A stretch of DNA of 64,000 nucleotides from contig CAVYDG010000001.1 in assembly GCA_963767245.1 (NCBI GenBank), positions 229,082 through 293,081 on the forward strand, in the 5' to 3' direction. A program made the translations under genes and the position numbers. The notes under the pieces were generated by a model. It was not told the DNA's origin. It made no database searches and saw only the letters and a program-made list of their open reading frames with translations. The DNA comes from Roseiarcus sp963767245 (GTDB lineage Bacteria; Pseudomonadota; Alphaproteobacteria; Rhizobiales; Beijerinckiaceae). Below, in pieces: positions 21,772-31,989 of this stretch (its first letter is position 1; every line of letters starts with the position of its first letter).

Positions 21772-22953
21772 CTTTCGCGCGGTTGCGACCGTATGTTCGG
21801 CGATCATGCGTTCCTCGTCGGTCGGGATGACAAACACGGTGACGGGCGACGCTTCAGCGCTGATGATCTGGGCGTCGACGCGGTTCGCCTTGCGGTCGAG
21901 ACGGATCCCCATCCATTCCATTCCGGAGAGGATGGATTCGCGGGCCCGCCAGGCATGCTCGCCGATCCCGGCGGTGAAGACGATGGCGTCCGCGCCTTCG
22001 AGAGCCGCCGCCAGTCCGCCGATCTCGCGCCGCGCGCGCGTGACGAAATACGCGATGGCGTCGCGCGCCGCGGGCTTATCGGAAGCTTCCAGTTCGCGCA
22101 TATCCTGGGAAAGTCCGGACATCCCCTTCAGGCCTGAGTCCTTGTACAGGAGATCGGAAATCTGATCCGAGGTCATGCCTTTTTCGGCCATGAGATAGAG
22201 CAGCACGCCGGGGTCGATCTGGCCGCAGCGGGTGCCCATCGCCAGTCCGTCGAGAGCGGTAAAGCTCATGGTGGACGCGATAGAGCGGCCGGCCTTGACC
22301 GCGCACATCGAGGCGCCGTTGCCCAAATGGGCAATGATCACTTTCCCAAGCGCAATTCGCGGCGCGACGGTCCTTAGCGTGCGGGTGATGTATTCATAGG
22401 AGAGGCCGTGAAATCCGTACCGGCGCACACCCTCATCGTAATAGGAGCGCGGCAGGGCGAAGGTGTCATCCACAAACGGATGGCTGCGATGGAAGGCGGT
22501 GTCGAAACAGGCGATCTGCGGCGTTGTCGGGAAGGCCTTCATCGCCGCTTCGATGCCGGCAATGTTGTGGGGTTCATGGAGCGGCGCAAGCGGGATCAGG
22601 GCGCGCAGCCTGGCGAGAATTGCGTCGTCGACCAGCGCCGGGTCGACCAAGTCCGGCCCTCCGTGCACGACCCGATGACCGACCGCGGCGACCGAACCGG
22701 CGTGCCCCGCCTTGTCGAGCCAGCCCAGTATGGCGCGCATGGCGGCGCGATGGTCGACGGGGCTGTCGGATGGGTTGAACGCGATGTCCGTCTTTTCGCC
22801 GGCCGCTGTCTCGACCTCGCCCTTGGCAGTCGCGCCGAGACCTTCGATCTGGCCAGCCGCTAGCGGTCTGAGCTCATCGCCGTCGGCAAGTTGGAACGCC
22901 GCAAATTTTAGCGACGACGAGCCGGCGTTGAGAGTCAGGACCACAGAATCCAA
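21739..22953 (-). CDS. ackA: Acetate kinase
   Basis: Interconverts acetate plus ATP and acetyl phosphate plus ADP. The roughly 404-residue protein has the N-terminal VLTLNAGSSSLKF, GHRVVHGG, FDTAFH, RRYGFHGLSYEY, IIAHLGNGASMCAV, DGLAMGTRCGQIDPG and the C-terminal FTAGIGEHAWRARE. No ATG fits: TTG 22953 has GGAG eight bases upstream, and GTG 22962 is the other choice. The final residues come from a palindromic repeat. No pta or phosphoketolase gene is in the window. Confidence 0.92.
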   Translation of the reverse strand: MDSVVLTLNAGSSSLKFAAFQLADGDELRPLAAGQIEGLGATAKGEVETAAGEKTDIAFNPSDSPVDHRAAMRAILGWLDKAGHAGSVAAVGHRVVHGGPDLVDPALVDDAILARLRALIPLAPLHEPHNIAGIEAAMKAFPTTPQIACFDTAFHRSHPFVDDTFALPRSYYDEGVRRYGFHGLSYEYITRTLRTVAPRIALGKVIIAHLGNGASMCAVKAGRSIASTMSFTALDGLAMGTRCGQIDPGVLLYLMAEKGMTSDQISDLLYKDSGLKGMSGLSQDMRELEASDKPAARDAIAYFVTRARREIGGLAAALEGADAIVFTAGIGEHAWRARESILSGMEWMGIRLDRKANRVDAQIISAEASPVTVFVIPTDEERMIAEHTVATARKTRLPSGEWQG

Positions 22954-22962
22954 GTGCGTCAC

Positions 22963-23382
22963 TCCGCCGCCTTGACGACCGTCGCTCCACTGCCGTACTT
23001 GCAGCGTCTGCGGCGCTGGCCCCTGACGCGGCTGCGCTCGCGCTTGAGAGGCGAGTCGGGCTCGATCCTGTCTGCCCGGCTCGCCAGCTTCTGGGGGCGC
23101 GTTAGTCCCCGAGCGCCGGTCCGGCCGCTTTCCCTCTCGCGACGAAGGACGAGCTCTTTCGCGAGCACGCTTCAAATTCGAGATTGGGCGCGGGTCGGTA
23201 GTTTCGCGCAGCGGGTGACCAAAGTCCACATTGGCGCGCTTCGATCTCGCGCCGGCAGCCGAGACTTGATTCTGTCACCGTATGCTGTCTTAAGCAGCCA
23301 CAAGAGAAACGCCAGCCCGGCCCAGCCGCAGGAACGACAAACGCAAGGAAGGGCGCCTGTCTGCCGACGGGCGATAGAGGCG
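22963..23382. other. Intergenic region between ackA and the decarboxylase
   Basis: Divergent promoters for both genes are expected here. The decarboxylase frame stays open through this stretch, but the translated residues have no family resemblance, so I leave it out of the gene. No clear promoter or RNA structure seen. Confidence 0.5.
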
Positions 23383-25750
23383 ATGAACTTTTCCCAACGT
23401 CTGACCTTTCTGTTCTCGGCGCCGATGTTCGACGCCGACGATCTCGAAGGCCTCAGGGTCAACCAGATCATTGCCGCGATCGAACGGCTCGGCTTTCAGG
23501 TGATCAAGGCGCGCCGCGTCGAGGACGCCGAGATTGCGGTGCAGACCGACGCGGCGATCGGCTGCATGGTCGTCGACTGGGGCAAGAAGGGCATCGAGGG
23601 CAAGGCCGCCTCGCTCATCAACCTCATGCGCAAGCGCGGCCTCGATATGCCGATTGTCGTCCTCATCAGGCGCAAGCGCTTCGAGGACATACCCGTAGAG
23701 GTGCTCGACTACATCGACGGCTATGTGTTCCTTGCCGAGGAGACGCCCGAATTCATCGCCCGCAACCTCGTTTCGCGCCTCAAGCAATATGCAGACACGC
23801 TGAAGACCCCATTCTTCGGCGCGCTCGTCGACTATCAGGAGGAAGGCAATCAGCTGTGGACCTGCCCGGGCCACAACGGCGGCGTCTTCTATAGCCGCAG
23901 CCCGATCGGCCGCATCTTCGTCGAGCATCTGGGCGAGGCGGTCTTTCGCGACGACCTCGACAATTCGATCCTCGAGCTCGGCGACCTCCTGACCCACGAA
24001 GGGCCGGCGCTGCAGGCGCAGAAAGAGGCTGCCGCCATCTTCGGCGCGGAGAAAACCTATTTCGTTCTCAATGGCACCTCGTCCTCGAACAAGATCGTCT
24101 TGACCAACCTGATCGCCGAGGGCGATCTGGTGCTGTTCGACCGCAACAACCACAAGGCCGCGCATCAAGGCGCGCTGTTGATGAGCGGCGGAATCCCGGT
24201 CTATCTGTCGGCCGACCGCAACGCCTACGGGCTCATCGGTCCGATTCGCCCCGGGGAACTGGACGATACGGCGATCCGCGAGCGCATCCGCGACCACCCG
24301 CTCATCAAGGATCCCGACGCCTGGAAGCGCAAGCGGCCGTTCCGGGTCGCGGTGATCGAGCAATGCACCTACGACGGCACGATCTACGACGCCGAGCGCA
24401 TTCTCGAGCGCATCGGGAACTTATGCGAATACATCATGTTCGACGAGGCCTGGGCGGGCTTCATGAAGTTTCATCCGCTCTACGAGCGGCGGTTCGCCAT
24501 GGGGTTGCGGAGCTTGAACGAAGCCTCGCCCGGCATCATCGCCACCCAGTCGGCGCACAAGCAGCTGGCCAGTTTTTCACAGGCATCGCAGATCCATATG
24601 CGCGACCGGCACATCAAGGGCCAGCGCCGGCGGGTCGAGCATCGCCGCTTCAACGAAGGCTTCATGCAGTTCGCCTCGACCTCGCCGTTCTATCCGCTGT
24701 TCGCTTCGCTCGACGTTGGCGCACAGATGATGAAGGGCCGATCCGGCGAGGTCCTGTGGGACGATACGATCCGGCTCGGGATCGAGTTGCGCAAGAAGCT
24801 CCGGGCGGTCAGGCGCGAGTTCGAGGAGAAGGAGAGGGACCCGGCGCGGCGCTGGTTCTTCGATCCCTTCGTCCCGCAGCGGGTCTCGATCCGCGACGCC
24901 GCGCTCGAGGGCGCGACCCACGAAGTTCCGTGGGAGCACGTGTCGACCGATCTTCTCGCCCGCGACTCCCGGTTTTGGGCGCTGGCGCCGGGCGAGTCCT
25001 GGCACGGCTTCACGTCGCTCGAACAGGGCTTCGCCATGACTGATCCGGCCAAGCTCACCCTGCTTACCCCGGGCTTCGACCGCGCGACCGGCGCCTACGA
25101 GGTGCATGGCGTGCCCGCGCCGGTGGTGGCGCAGTATCTGCGCGAAAACCGGGTGGTGGCGGAGAAGAACGATCTCAACTCGCTGCTGTTTCTGTTGACG
25201 CCGGGCGTCGAGTTCGAGCAAGGCGGGCACGCTCGTCTCGGCGCTCGTGGCCTTCAAGCGGCTCCACGACGACAACGTCCTGCTCGAGGACGCGATGCCC
25301 GAGTTCGTCGCCAAGCGGCCGGCGCGCTATCACGGGCGCAGGCTCAGGGACCTATGCGGCGAGATGCATGCTTTTTTCCGCGACGGGGGCGCGAGCCAGC
25401 TGCAGCAGGCGCAATTCGCCGCCAAGCATCTGCCGGAGATCGCCATGACGCCGCGCGAGGCCTCGCGCCATCTGGTGCGCAACAATGTCGATTACCTGCC
25501 GCTTGCCGAGCTCGACGGCCGGATCGCGACCACGCTTTGGGTGGTTTATCCGCCGGGCATCGCCACCATCGTTCCCGGCGAGCGGCTGTCGGAGCGGGCG
25601 CGGCCGATGGTTGAATATCTTAAGATGTTCGAAAAGAGCGCCAACGTCTTCCCGGGCTTCGAGGCCGAGATCCAGGGCCTCTATCGAGAGGTCGACGAAG
25701 CGGGAGCGATTCGATTTTATACTTACGTCGTCCGCGAGACGCCCGCCTGA
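23383..25750 (+). pseudogene. Orn/Lys/Arg decarboxylase, group III PLP enzyme, with a one-base frameshift
   Basis: ATG 23383 starts MNFSQRLTFLFSAPMFDADD. An N-terminal receiver-like wing domain (about residues 1-130) precedes the PLP domain with CPGHNGGVFY, NGTSSSNKIV, DRNNHKA, FDEAWAGFMKFHPLYE and SAHKQLASFSQASQIH, where Lys393 should bind PLP. At 25213-25214 one extra T shifts the frame. Without it the text reads GVESSKAGTLVSALVAFKRLHDDNVLLEDAMP, the normal sequence, and continues to the stop at 25750. The corrected protein has 788 residues, a normal length for biodegradative arginine or lysine decarboxylases. The substrate cannot be told from sequence here. Probably an intact gene with a sequence error. 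Confidence 0.88.
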
Positions 25751-25895
25751 ACCGTCCTCGGGCCTTGCAAGCGCGTCGTCAGCTCCGCCCCAGAACGATC
25801 CGACGTCGAGTCGCTCGGGGCTAGCTCACGCCGGTCGGGCGAGGGGGAGCGACAGGGAGTACCGCGCGGAGGGGATTTCGCGTAAAGGGCGTCCC

Positions 25896-26486
25896 ATGGA
25901 CACGACGAACAGGGCCGCCTTGGGCGAAGCAGACGAACGGACCGACCTTCCTCGGATTTTAGTCCGCAACTCGCGCGACGGCGACGTGCCGGGAATGCTC
26001 GCCATCTATCTCCATCACATCCGTCGCGGCGTCGATCCTGGCGTCGAGGAGAACGAATTCGAGACGCCGGACGCCGACGACCTCAAGCGGCGCCGGAAGT
26101 CGATGAACCGTCGCAAGATGCCACACCTCGTCGCGGAGGAGGGGGGAACGGTAGTCGGCTACGCCTACGCGGTGCCGTTCCGCAAGCGGCCGGCTTATCG
26201 TTACACGATCAAGCATTCGATCTACGTGCGCAGCGACCGGCTGCATGCCGGGATCGGTCGCCGGCTGATGAGCGCGCTGATCGACGCCTGCGCCGCCGCC
26301 GGCTTTCACCAGATGATCGGCTATATCGACGCCGCCAACGTCGCCTCGCTCAAGTTGCACGAGGGGTTCGGTTTCCGCCAGGTCGGGTATCTGCCCGCGG
26401 TCGGCTACAAATTCGGCCACTGGACGGATACGGTGATGGTGCAGCGCTCGCTCGGGCCCGGCGCGAGCGAGCCGCCGGCCGCGTGA
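25896..26486 (+). CDS. GNAT-family N-acetyltransferase (phosphinothricin-acetyltransferase-like)
   Basis: A 196-residue acetyl-CoA-dependent transferase. VRNSRDGDVPGMLAIYLHHIRRG opens the fold, GTVVGYAYAVPFRKRPAYRYTIKHSIYV is the central strand pair, and the acetyl-CoA loop GIGRRLMSALIDACAAAGF is followed by GYIDAANVASLKLHEGFGF. The last segments are typical of the PAT/Bar and methionine-sulfoximine acetyltransferase group. The substrate is not known. Confidence 0.82.
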   Translation: MDTTNRAALGEADERTDLPRILVRNSRDGDVPGMLAIYLHHIRRGVDPGVEENEFETPDADDLKRRRKSMNRRKMPHLVAEEGGTVVGYAYAVPFRKRPAYRYTIKHSIYVRSDRLHAGIGRRLMSALIDACAAAGFHQMIGYIDAANVASLKLHEGFGFRQVGYLPAVGYKFGHWTDTVMVQRSLGPGASEPPAA

Positions 26487-26524
26487 ACAATCGCGCTCGG
26501 CCCCAAGATCGAAGCGAGACATGA

Positions 26525-26977
26525 ATGGCGACCCATACCGCGGATATCAGCTGGACACTCAAGGATAGCGACGATTTCCCCAAGGGCCGATTCAGCCGCG
26601 CGCATGATGTGAGCTTCGACGGCGGCGTGACAGTTCCCGCCTCCGCGTCGCCGCACGTGGTCGGCAAATGGGCGGTCGAGGCTGCGGTCGATCCGGAAGA
26701 GATGCTGGTCGCGGCTCTCTCCAGCTGCCATATGCTTTCGTTTCTGCATGTTGCCCGATTGGCCGGCTTTGCGGTCGCCGCCTATGCCGACCATGCGGAG
26801 GGGATGACGGGGGACATCGCCCCAGGGCGGGCGGCGGTGACAAAAGTCGTGTTGCACCCGCGCATCGAGTGGACCGGCTCGGCTCCAGACAATGAGAAGC
26901 TGGAGCATCTGCACCACCAGGCGCACGAGATTTGCTTCATCGCCAATTCGGTGACGACGCAGGTGACGGTGGAATAG
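26525..26977 (+). CDS. OsmC-family peroxiredoxin-like protein
   Basis: A 150-residue protein with the two redox cysteines in the expected settings: LVAALSSCHMLSFLHVARLAGF and HEICFIANSVTTQVTVE. Family members reduce organic hydroperoxides through a thiol pair. The preceding acetyltransferase ends 38 bases upstream and may share the transcript. Confidence 0.88.
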   Translation: MATHTADISWTLKDSDDFPKGRFSRAHDVSFDGGVTVPASASPHVVGKWAVEAAVDPEEMLVAALSSCHMLSFLHVARLAGFAVAAYADHAEGMTGDIAPGRAAVTKVVLHPRIEWTGSAPDNEKLEHLHHQAHEICFIANSVTTQVTVE

Positions 26978-26986
26978 GCGTCGCGC

Positions 26987-28675
26987 TTACGAGGCTGCCG
27001 GCTCCTGCGCGGCGATGAAGCCCGCCAGATCGGCCGCCCGGACCGCGCTCCGGGCCTTCATGCCCGCCTCGCGGCCTCGCGGCGCGACATCGTGCGCCGG
27101 CAGGTCGTCCGGGCCGAAGCCGGCGCGTTCATAGACCTCCTCGGACATGATCACTTCGCAAGCGAACGTCTTGGTCAATTCCTCGAGGCGGGCGGCGACG
27201 TTGACCGCGTCGCCGATCACCGTGAACTGGGCATGGCGGTCGTAGCCGATGTTGCCGGCGATGGTGACGCCGGCGTGGACGCCGATGCCAAATCGGATTG
27301 GCTCGAGCAGCGCATAAGCGAGCGCGCGATTCAGCGTCTCGACCCTGGCGGCGATCGCGGCGCAAGCGACGATCGCCTGCCGGCACGCGATTTCCGGCCG
27401 CGCGCCCATTCCGAATAACGCGAGCAGCCCGTCCCCCAGGATCTGGTTCGGCTCCCCGCCCGCGCCAAGAACCGCGCTGCTCACGGCGCTGAGGAACTGA
27501 TTGATGACGAACACGGTGTCGAACGGCAGCCGCCCTTCGGCCAGCCGGCTCGATCCGCGCATGTCGACAAACATGATGACGACGTAGCGCTCGACCCCTG
27601 AATAGGCCGATCCGCTCCGATAGGCGTCGACGGTTGTCGCCTGCGGCGACAGCATTGGCACGAAGGCGATGTCTTCGGTCGGGCGAAGCTGGCAGGCAAG
27701 CCTGACGCCCGGCGCCGCATGCACCCGCTCGAGCACCGACTGCTCGGCCGCGCTGGGAGCGGGAAGTGCGCCGATGTCGCTCAAGACGCGGATGCGGCAA
27801 GTGGAGCAGCGGCCGCGCCCGCCGCAAACGTGCGCATGGGGGATGTTGTTGATCAGGCTTGCCTCTAAAACGCTGAAACCGCGCGCGGCGCGGATCGTGC
27901 GGTCGGGGTAGGTCAGTCTGATCGAGCCCGCGCGGCGCTCGCGCCAATGACGGACGCCCCTGGCGAAGAACGTCAAGGCCAGCGCCGTGGCAAGGAAGGC
28001 AAGGGTCCGCGTGCGCTCGTCGAGCAGAACCGCGTTCTGGGCCTCGGCTCCGATCCGGTCCGGGGTGGTATGTTGCGCCCGCCAGGCAGGGTCCTCGACG
28101 GCCTCCAGCGTCTGCTTGCCGCCCTGATAGAAGCCGAGCAGGGCGAGCGCCGGCAAAAGCACGGCGATCGACAACAGAAGCCCCCTGACCCGCGGATAGA
28201 ACGGCTTCAGCCGCAGCCAGAAATGGAGGCCGAGACAGCCGTAAATCCAGACGGTCAACAAGAGGATCGCCTGCAGGGCGCCGCTGACCGGCGAGCGGAC
28301 CCAGAACTTGAGCAGTTCCTCGGCATAGCCCTTGTCGATCCCGAATTGACTGAATGACACGCGGGAGCCGATCACGTGATCGGCCAGGAGAAACGGAATC
28401 GCGAGGCCGAGAACGAGCTGGCTCGCCTCGAGTCGCGTCCAGCGGAAATGGCGTCGGGCATAGAGCGCCCAGAAGCCGAGGCCCATGTGGGTGAGCAGTG
28501 ACAGGTAAAGGATCGTCGTGCCCAGAGGCGACCGCCAGATCAGCTTCTGGATCGCAACGCCACTCTCCATCGCGCCGACCGAAATGTTGCCGAGCGCGTG
28601 ATTGGCGAAATGCAGCGTTACGTAGGTGAAGAGGACGAGGCCGGTGGCAAGCCTGATCTGGCGAAGGCTGGGCAT
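26987..28675 (-). CDS. Membrane adenylate/guanylate cyclase with 2Fe-2S ferredoxin domain
   Basis: A 562-residue protein in three parts. Residues about 1-240 form five to six membrane helices resembling the cytochrome-b anchor of succinate dehydrogenase (RQIRLATGLVLFTYVTLHFANHALG, several membrane histidines). A plant-type 2Fe-2S domain follows with CGGRGRCSTCRIRV and a later LACQLRP cysteine. Residues about 345-530 are a class III cyclase domain (MFVDMRGSSRLAE, ILGDGLLALFG, GIGVHAGVTIAGNIG, FTVIGDAVNVAARLEE). Start ATG 28675 has GGAGAGG just upstream. The layout suggests cyclic nucleotide synthesis controlled by membrane redox state. Confidence 0.88.
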   Translation of the reverse strand: MPSLRQIRLATGLVLFTYVTLHFANHALGNISVGAMESGVAIQKLIWRSPLGTTILYLSLLTHMGLGFWALYARRHFRWTRLEASQLVLGLAIPFLLADHVIGSRVSFSQFGIDKGYAEELLKFWVRSPVSGALQAILLLTVWIYGCLGLHFWLRLKPFYPRVRGLLLSIAVLLPALALLGFYQGGKQTLEAVEDPAWRAQHTTPDRIGAEAQNAVLLDERTRTLAFLATALALTFFARGVRHWRERRAGSIRLTYPDRTIRAARGFSVLEASLINNIPHAHVCGGRGRCSTCRIRVLSDIGALPAPSAAEQSVLERVHAAPGVRLACQLRPTEDIAFVPMLSPQATTVDAYRSGSAYSGVERYVVIMFVDMRGSSRLAEGRLPFDTVFVINQFLSAVSSAVLGAGGEPNQILGDGLLALFGMGARPEIACRQAIVACAAIAARVETLNRALAYALLEPIRFGIGVHAGVTIAGNIGYDRHAQFTVIGDAVNVAARLEELTKTFACEVIMSEEVYERAGFGPDDLPAHDVAPRGREAGMKARSAVRAADLAGFIAAQEPAAS

Positions 28676-28797
28676 TGCCTCTCCATATTCGGCGTTGCGA
28701 CGCAAACCTTAGCACGAATATCCAGGAGCAATCGCCGATCGCCCCCGACCTCATCTGACGCCGCCGTCTGCCGCAGACGGGAGAAGGAACGCCTGCG

Positions 28798-31700
28798 TCA
28801 CTCTGGCGCGTCCAGCCGGTCGCGCACCTTCGCCGCCAGGTCGTGAAACGAAAAAGGCTTGCCGATCATGTGGACGCCCGGATCGATTCTCCCATGGCGG
28901 ATGATTGCGTCGCGGCTATAGCCGGTCATAAACAGGACCCGGAGACCGCTGCGAAGCCTCACCGCTTCGTCGGCGAGTTCGCGCCCGTTCATGTCTCCAG
29001 GCATCACGACGTCAGTCAGCAACAGATCGAACTTCTCTGCCTTTTCCAGGATCGCCAGAGCGGCTTTCGCGCTCGAGGCTTCGGCGACGCTATAGCCGAG
29101 CTCGCGCAATATCTCCGCCGTATAGGCGCGAACCGCGTCGTCATCTTCGACGACGAGAACGCTTTCGGACCCGACGGCGCGGACGAACGGCTTGCGGTCG
29201 CCCTGCTTGAATTCCGCAGCCGCGCTTGATTGGCGGGGCAGATAGATCTTGACCACCGTCCCTTTGTCCAGCTCGCTTTCGATTTGAGCCTGTCCCGCAG
29301 ACTGGCGGGTAAACCCGTAGACTTGACTCAAGCCGAGGCCGGTTCCTTTGCCGATCTCCTTGGTGGTGAAGAACGGATCGAACGCGCGCTTGCGGGTGCC
29401 TTCATCCATGCCGACGCCGGTGTCCGCGACCGCGATCATGACGTACTCGCCTTGCTCGATCGGTTCAGGCAGCGAACCGATGGCGACGGCGTCGAGGAAA
29501 CGATTCGCCGTTTCGATGACAAGCCTGCCGCCGCGCGGCATCGCGTCCCTGGCGTTGAGCGCCAGATTGATGAGCGCGTTCTCGAGCTGATTGGGATCGA
29601 CGAACGTGTTCCAGAGCCCATCGCCGAGCCTCGTTTCCAACGCGATCTGCTCGCCGAGCGTTCGTTGCAGCAGGTCGCATATGCCAGCGACCAGCGTATT
29701 GACGTTGACGGCCCGCGGGGCGAGCGCCTGTTGGCGCGAAAAGGCCAGCAGCCGGTCGGTCAGCGCCTGCGCGCGTTGCACCCCCTGCAGCCCCATGTCC
29801 TTGGCCCGCGCGATTCGCGTTTTTGCGGGAGAATCCGGCAGACTGCCAAGCTGGCGGTCGATGGTGTCGAGGCCGCCGAGCACCAATGTCAGCATATTGT
29901 TGAAATCATGCGCCACCCCGCCGGTGAGTTGGCCGAGCGCCTCCATCTTTTGCGCCTGACGCAAGTGTTCTTCGAGGCGCCTTCGCTCTGTGACGTCGCG
30001 AGCGCTGACGATCACGCGCCTCGCTTCGCCCTCGCGCGCCGGAACGGCGGTTGCGACCGCCTCGACCACGCCGTCGCCATGCAGTCTTTCGTAGCGGCGG
30101 CTGCCTCCCTCGCGCAGGCATTCCGCCAGATGGCGGTTGATCGTAGCGCCCATCTCTGGGCCAAGCACGTCCTCCGTTCTACGCCCAACGACTTCGCCCC
30201 TCGCCATGCCATAGAGCTCAAGCGTGGCCGGATTGACCTCCTGATAACGGAAGCCCTCACCCTCCTCGACCAGGATCGCGTGGCACTCCGACGAGTGCTC
30301 GAAGAAAGTGCCGACGAGCGCCTCGGTGGCCGCCAGTTGCGCCGTCCGCTCCTCGACCCGCTTTTCCAGTGTCTCGTTGATTTGCGTCAGCTGCTGTTGA
30401 GCCTCTTTCGCCTCGGTGACATCGTGCGCCACCCCGATGAAGCCTACATGATCGACCGCCGGCCCCCATCTCGGCTGGGACTCCGATCGGAGCCACCGCC
30501 ACTCGCCGTCGGCGCGGCGGTACCGAGCCTCAACACCGACGATTCTGACCGAGGGTTCGATGACCGGCTCCTCAGCGAGGATGCGCGGCAGGTCGTCCGG
30601 ATGAAGCGCCCGGCGCCAATCGAAATCGACCGCCTCCGCATCAGTCAGACCGAGAAAGTCGAGATAGGCTTGATTGACGAACTCTCTTTTCCCGTCGGCG
30701 CGGGTCACCCAGATCAGCACCGGGGCGCTGTTGGCGATGGAGCGGAACCTCGCCTCGCTTTCGGCGACCCTCCGCTCGGCGAGCTTTCGCTCCGAAATGT
30801 CGCTGACCACGACATAGACGCCCATTGTGCGGCCCGAAGCGTCGCGATGGGGGACGTGAACGACCTGCGTCGCCCGCGCCCCGCTGGAACGGAAAAAGTC
30901 GACCTCGTAGGAGACGCTTTCGCCGGCTAGGGCGCGCTCCAGATAGGGGCGGCGCGCCTCGTACATCGCCGGGCTCATCACTTCGTTCACCGGCCGGCCG
31001 ATTACGGCGGTCAATGGGCGTTCGAACCAGGTTTCGTACGCCTTGTTGGCGAAGCGGAAAATCTGGTCCTTGTCGACGTAGGAGATGAGCACCGGAAGGG
31101 CGTCGGCGATTGCGCGCAGTTTTTCTTCGCTCTCCAGCGCTTCCTGCTCGGCGAGTTTCCGGTCGGTGATGTCGATATGCGCGCCGACCAAAGCGATGGG
31201 CGCGGCGGTTTCATCGCGTTCAATTTCTCCAAGGGCCCTGATCCAGCGCACTGCGCCGTCGCTCGGGCGAATAATGCGGTATTCCGACTTGTAGTGGGTT
31301 TCGCCGCCCGCGACGACGCGCATAAAGTGGGCGAGCGCCTGCGATCGATCGTCGGGATGGATTCGGCGCGCCCAGTCCTCGTGGGTTTCGACGCCGGCAT
31401 CCGGCGGCAGGCCGTGCAAACGCAAATATTCCGGCGAACGATGGCCGGTGAAGCCGCCGGCGAGATCGACTCTCATGCCGCCGATGCCGCCGATCTCCTG
31501 AACCCGCGCGAGCTCGAGTTCACGACGACGGAGCGTCTGGAGCATATTCTGCCGTTCGGTGGCGTCCCTGAAAGCGACTCCGATCCCTTCGCCTAGCGGA
31601 AAGGCGCGCACCTCGTGATAGCGATCGGGCCGCCGGATCGTATAGCTTTCGAACTGCTGTTCTTCGCGCTTCGTCATCGCCAGGCGATAGCGGCGGTCGA

Positions 31701-31968
31701 ATTCCGTCCCGAGAATCGCCGGCGAGACCTCCCAAAGCAGCTTGCCGAGCACCTGCTCCCGCGCGATCTCGAACATGCCCTCGGCCGCGCGGTTGAAGGT
31801 GACGAAGCGCCAATTGGCGTCGAGCGCGAAGAACCCTTCCGCCAGCCCGTCCATGATCTGATCGACCGACAAGGCGGCGCTCTTCGCCGCCTCGCGCGGC
31901 GCCGGCGCGCCATTCGCGATCGGCCGGTTCGCGGCAAGCGCCGCTTCGGACGGATCGTCTGCACTCAT
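28798..31968 (-). CDS. Multi-PAS hybrid sensor histidine kinase
   Basis: A 1056-residue cytosolic-looking sensor. At least four PAS/PAC domains in tandem (for example FFALDANWRFVTFNRAAEGMFE and VDKDQIFRFANKAYETWFERP) fill residues about 45-660, with a coiled coil (QQLTQINETLEKRVEERTAQL) before the last. The HisKA box is GGVAHDFNNMLTLVLGG. The ATPase domain has LINLALNARDAMPRGG, DTGVGM and GTGLGLSQVYGF; the C-terminal receiver has VLVVEDDDAVR and LLLTDVVMPGDMNG. The native start is ATG 31968 behind AGGAGGAAG. An insertion sequence ends 22 bases upstream of it, and the transposase frame runs into the kinase without a stop. Confidence 0.9.
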   Translation of the reverse strand: MSADDPSEAALAANRPIANGAPAPREAAKSAALSVDQIMDGLAEGFFALDANWRFVTFNRAAEGMFEIAREQVLGKLLWEVSPAILGTEFDRRYRLAMTKREEQQFESYTIRRPDRYHEVRAFPLGEGIGVAFRDATERQNMLQTLRRRELELARVQEIGGIGGMRVDLAGGFTGHRSPEYLRLHGLPPDAGVETHEDWARRIHPDDRSQALAHFMRVVAGGETHYKSEYRIIRPSDGAVRWIRALGEIERDETAAPIALVGAHIDITDRKLAEQEALESEEKLRAIADALPVLISYVDKDQIFRFANKAYETWFERPLTAVIGRPVNEVMSPAMYEARRPYLERALAGESVSYEVDFFRSSGARATQVVHVPHRDASGRTMGVYVVVSDISERKLAERRVAESEARFRSIANSAPVLIWVTRADGKREFVNQAYLDFLGLTDAEAVDFDWRRALHPDDLPRILAEEPVIEPSVRIVGVEARYRRADGEWRWLRSESQPRWGPAVDHVGFIGVAHDVTEAKEAQQQLTQINETLEKRVEERTAQLAATEALVGTFFEHSSECHAILVEEGEGFRYQEVNPATLELYGMARGEVVGRRTEDVLGPEMGATINRHLAECLREGGSRRYERLHGDGVVEAVATAVPAREGEARRVIVSARDVTERRRLEEHLRQAQKMEALGQLTGGVAHDFNNMLTLVLGGLDTIDRQLGSLPDSPAKTRIARAKDMGLQGVQRAQALTDRLLAFSRQQALAPRAVNVNTLVAGICDLLQRTLGEQIALETRLGDGLWNTFVDPNQLENALINLALNARDAMPRGGRLVIETANRFLDAVAIGSLPEPIEQGEYVMIAVADTGVGMDEGTRKRAFDPFFTTKEIGKGTGLGLSQVYGFTRQSAGQAQIESELDKGTVVKIYLPRQSSAAAEFKQGDRKPFVRAVGSESVLVVEDDDAVRAYTAEILRELGYSVAEASSAKAALAILEKAEKFDLLLTDVVMPGDMNGRELADEAVRLRSGLRVLFMTGYSRDAIIRHGRIDPGVHMIGKPFSFHDLAAKVRDRLDAPE

Positions 31969-31989
31969 GAAGCGCTTCCTCCTCAAGCG

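Noticed and set aside
22954..23382. 140-codon N-terminal extension of the decarboxylase
   Set aside because: The residues are low-complexity and basic, unlike any family N-terminus; ATG 23383 gives the normal start.
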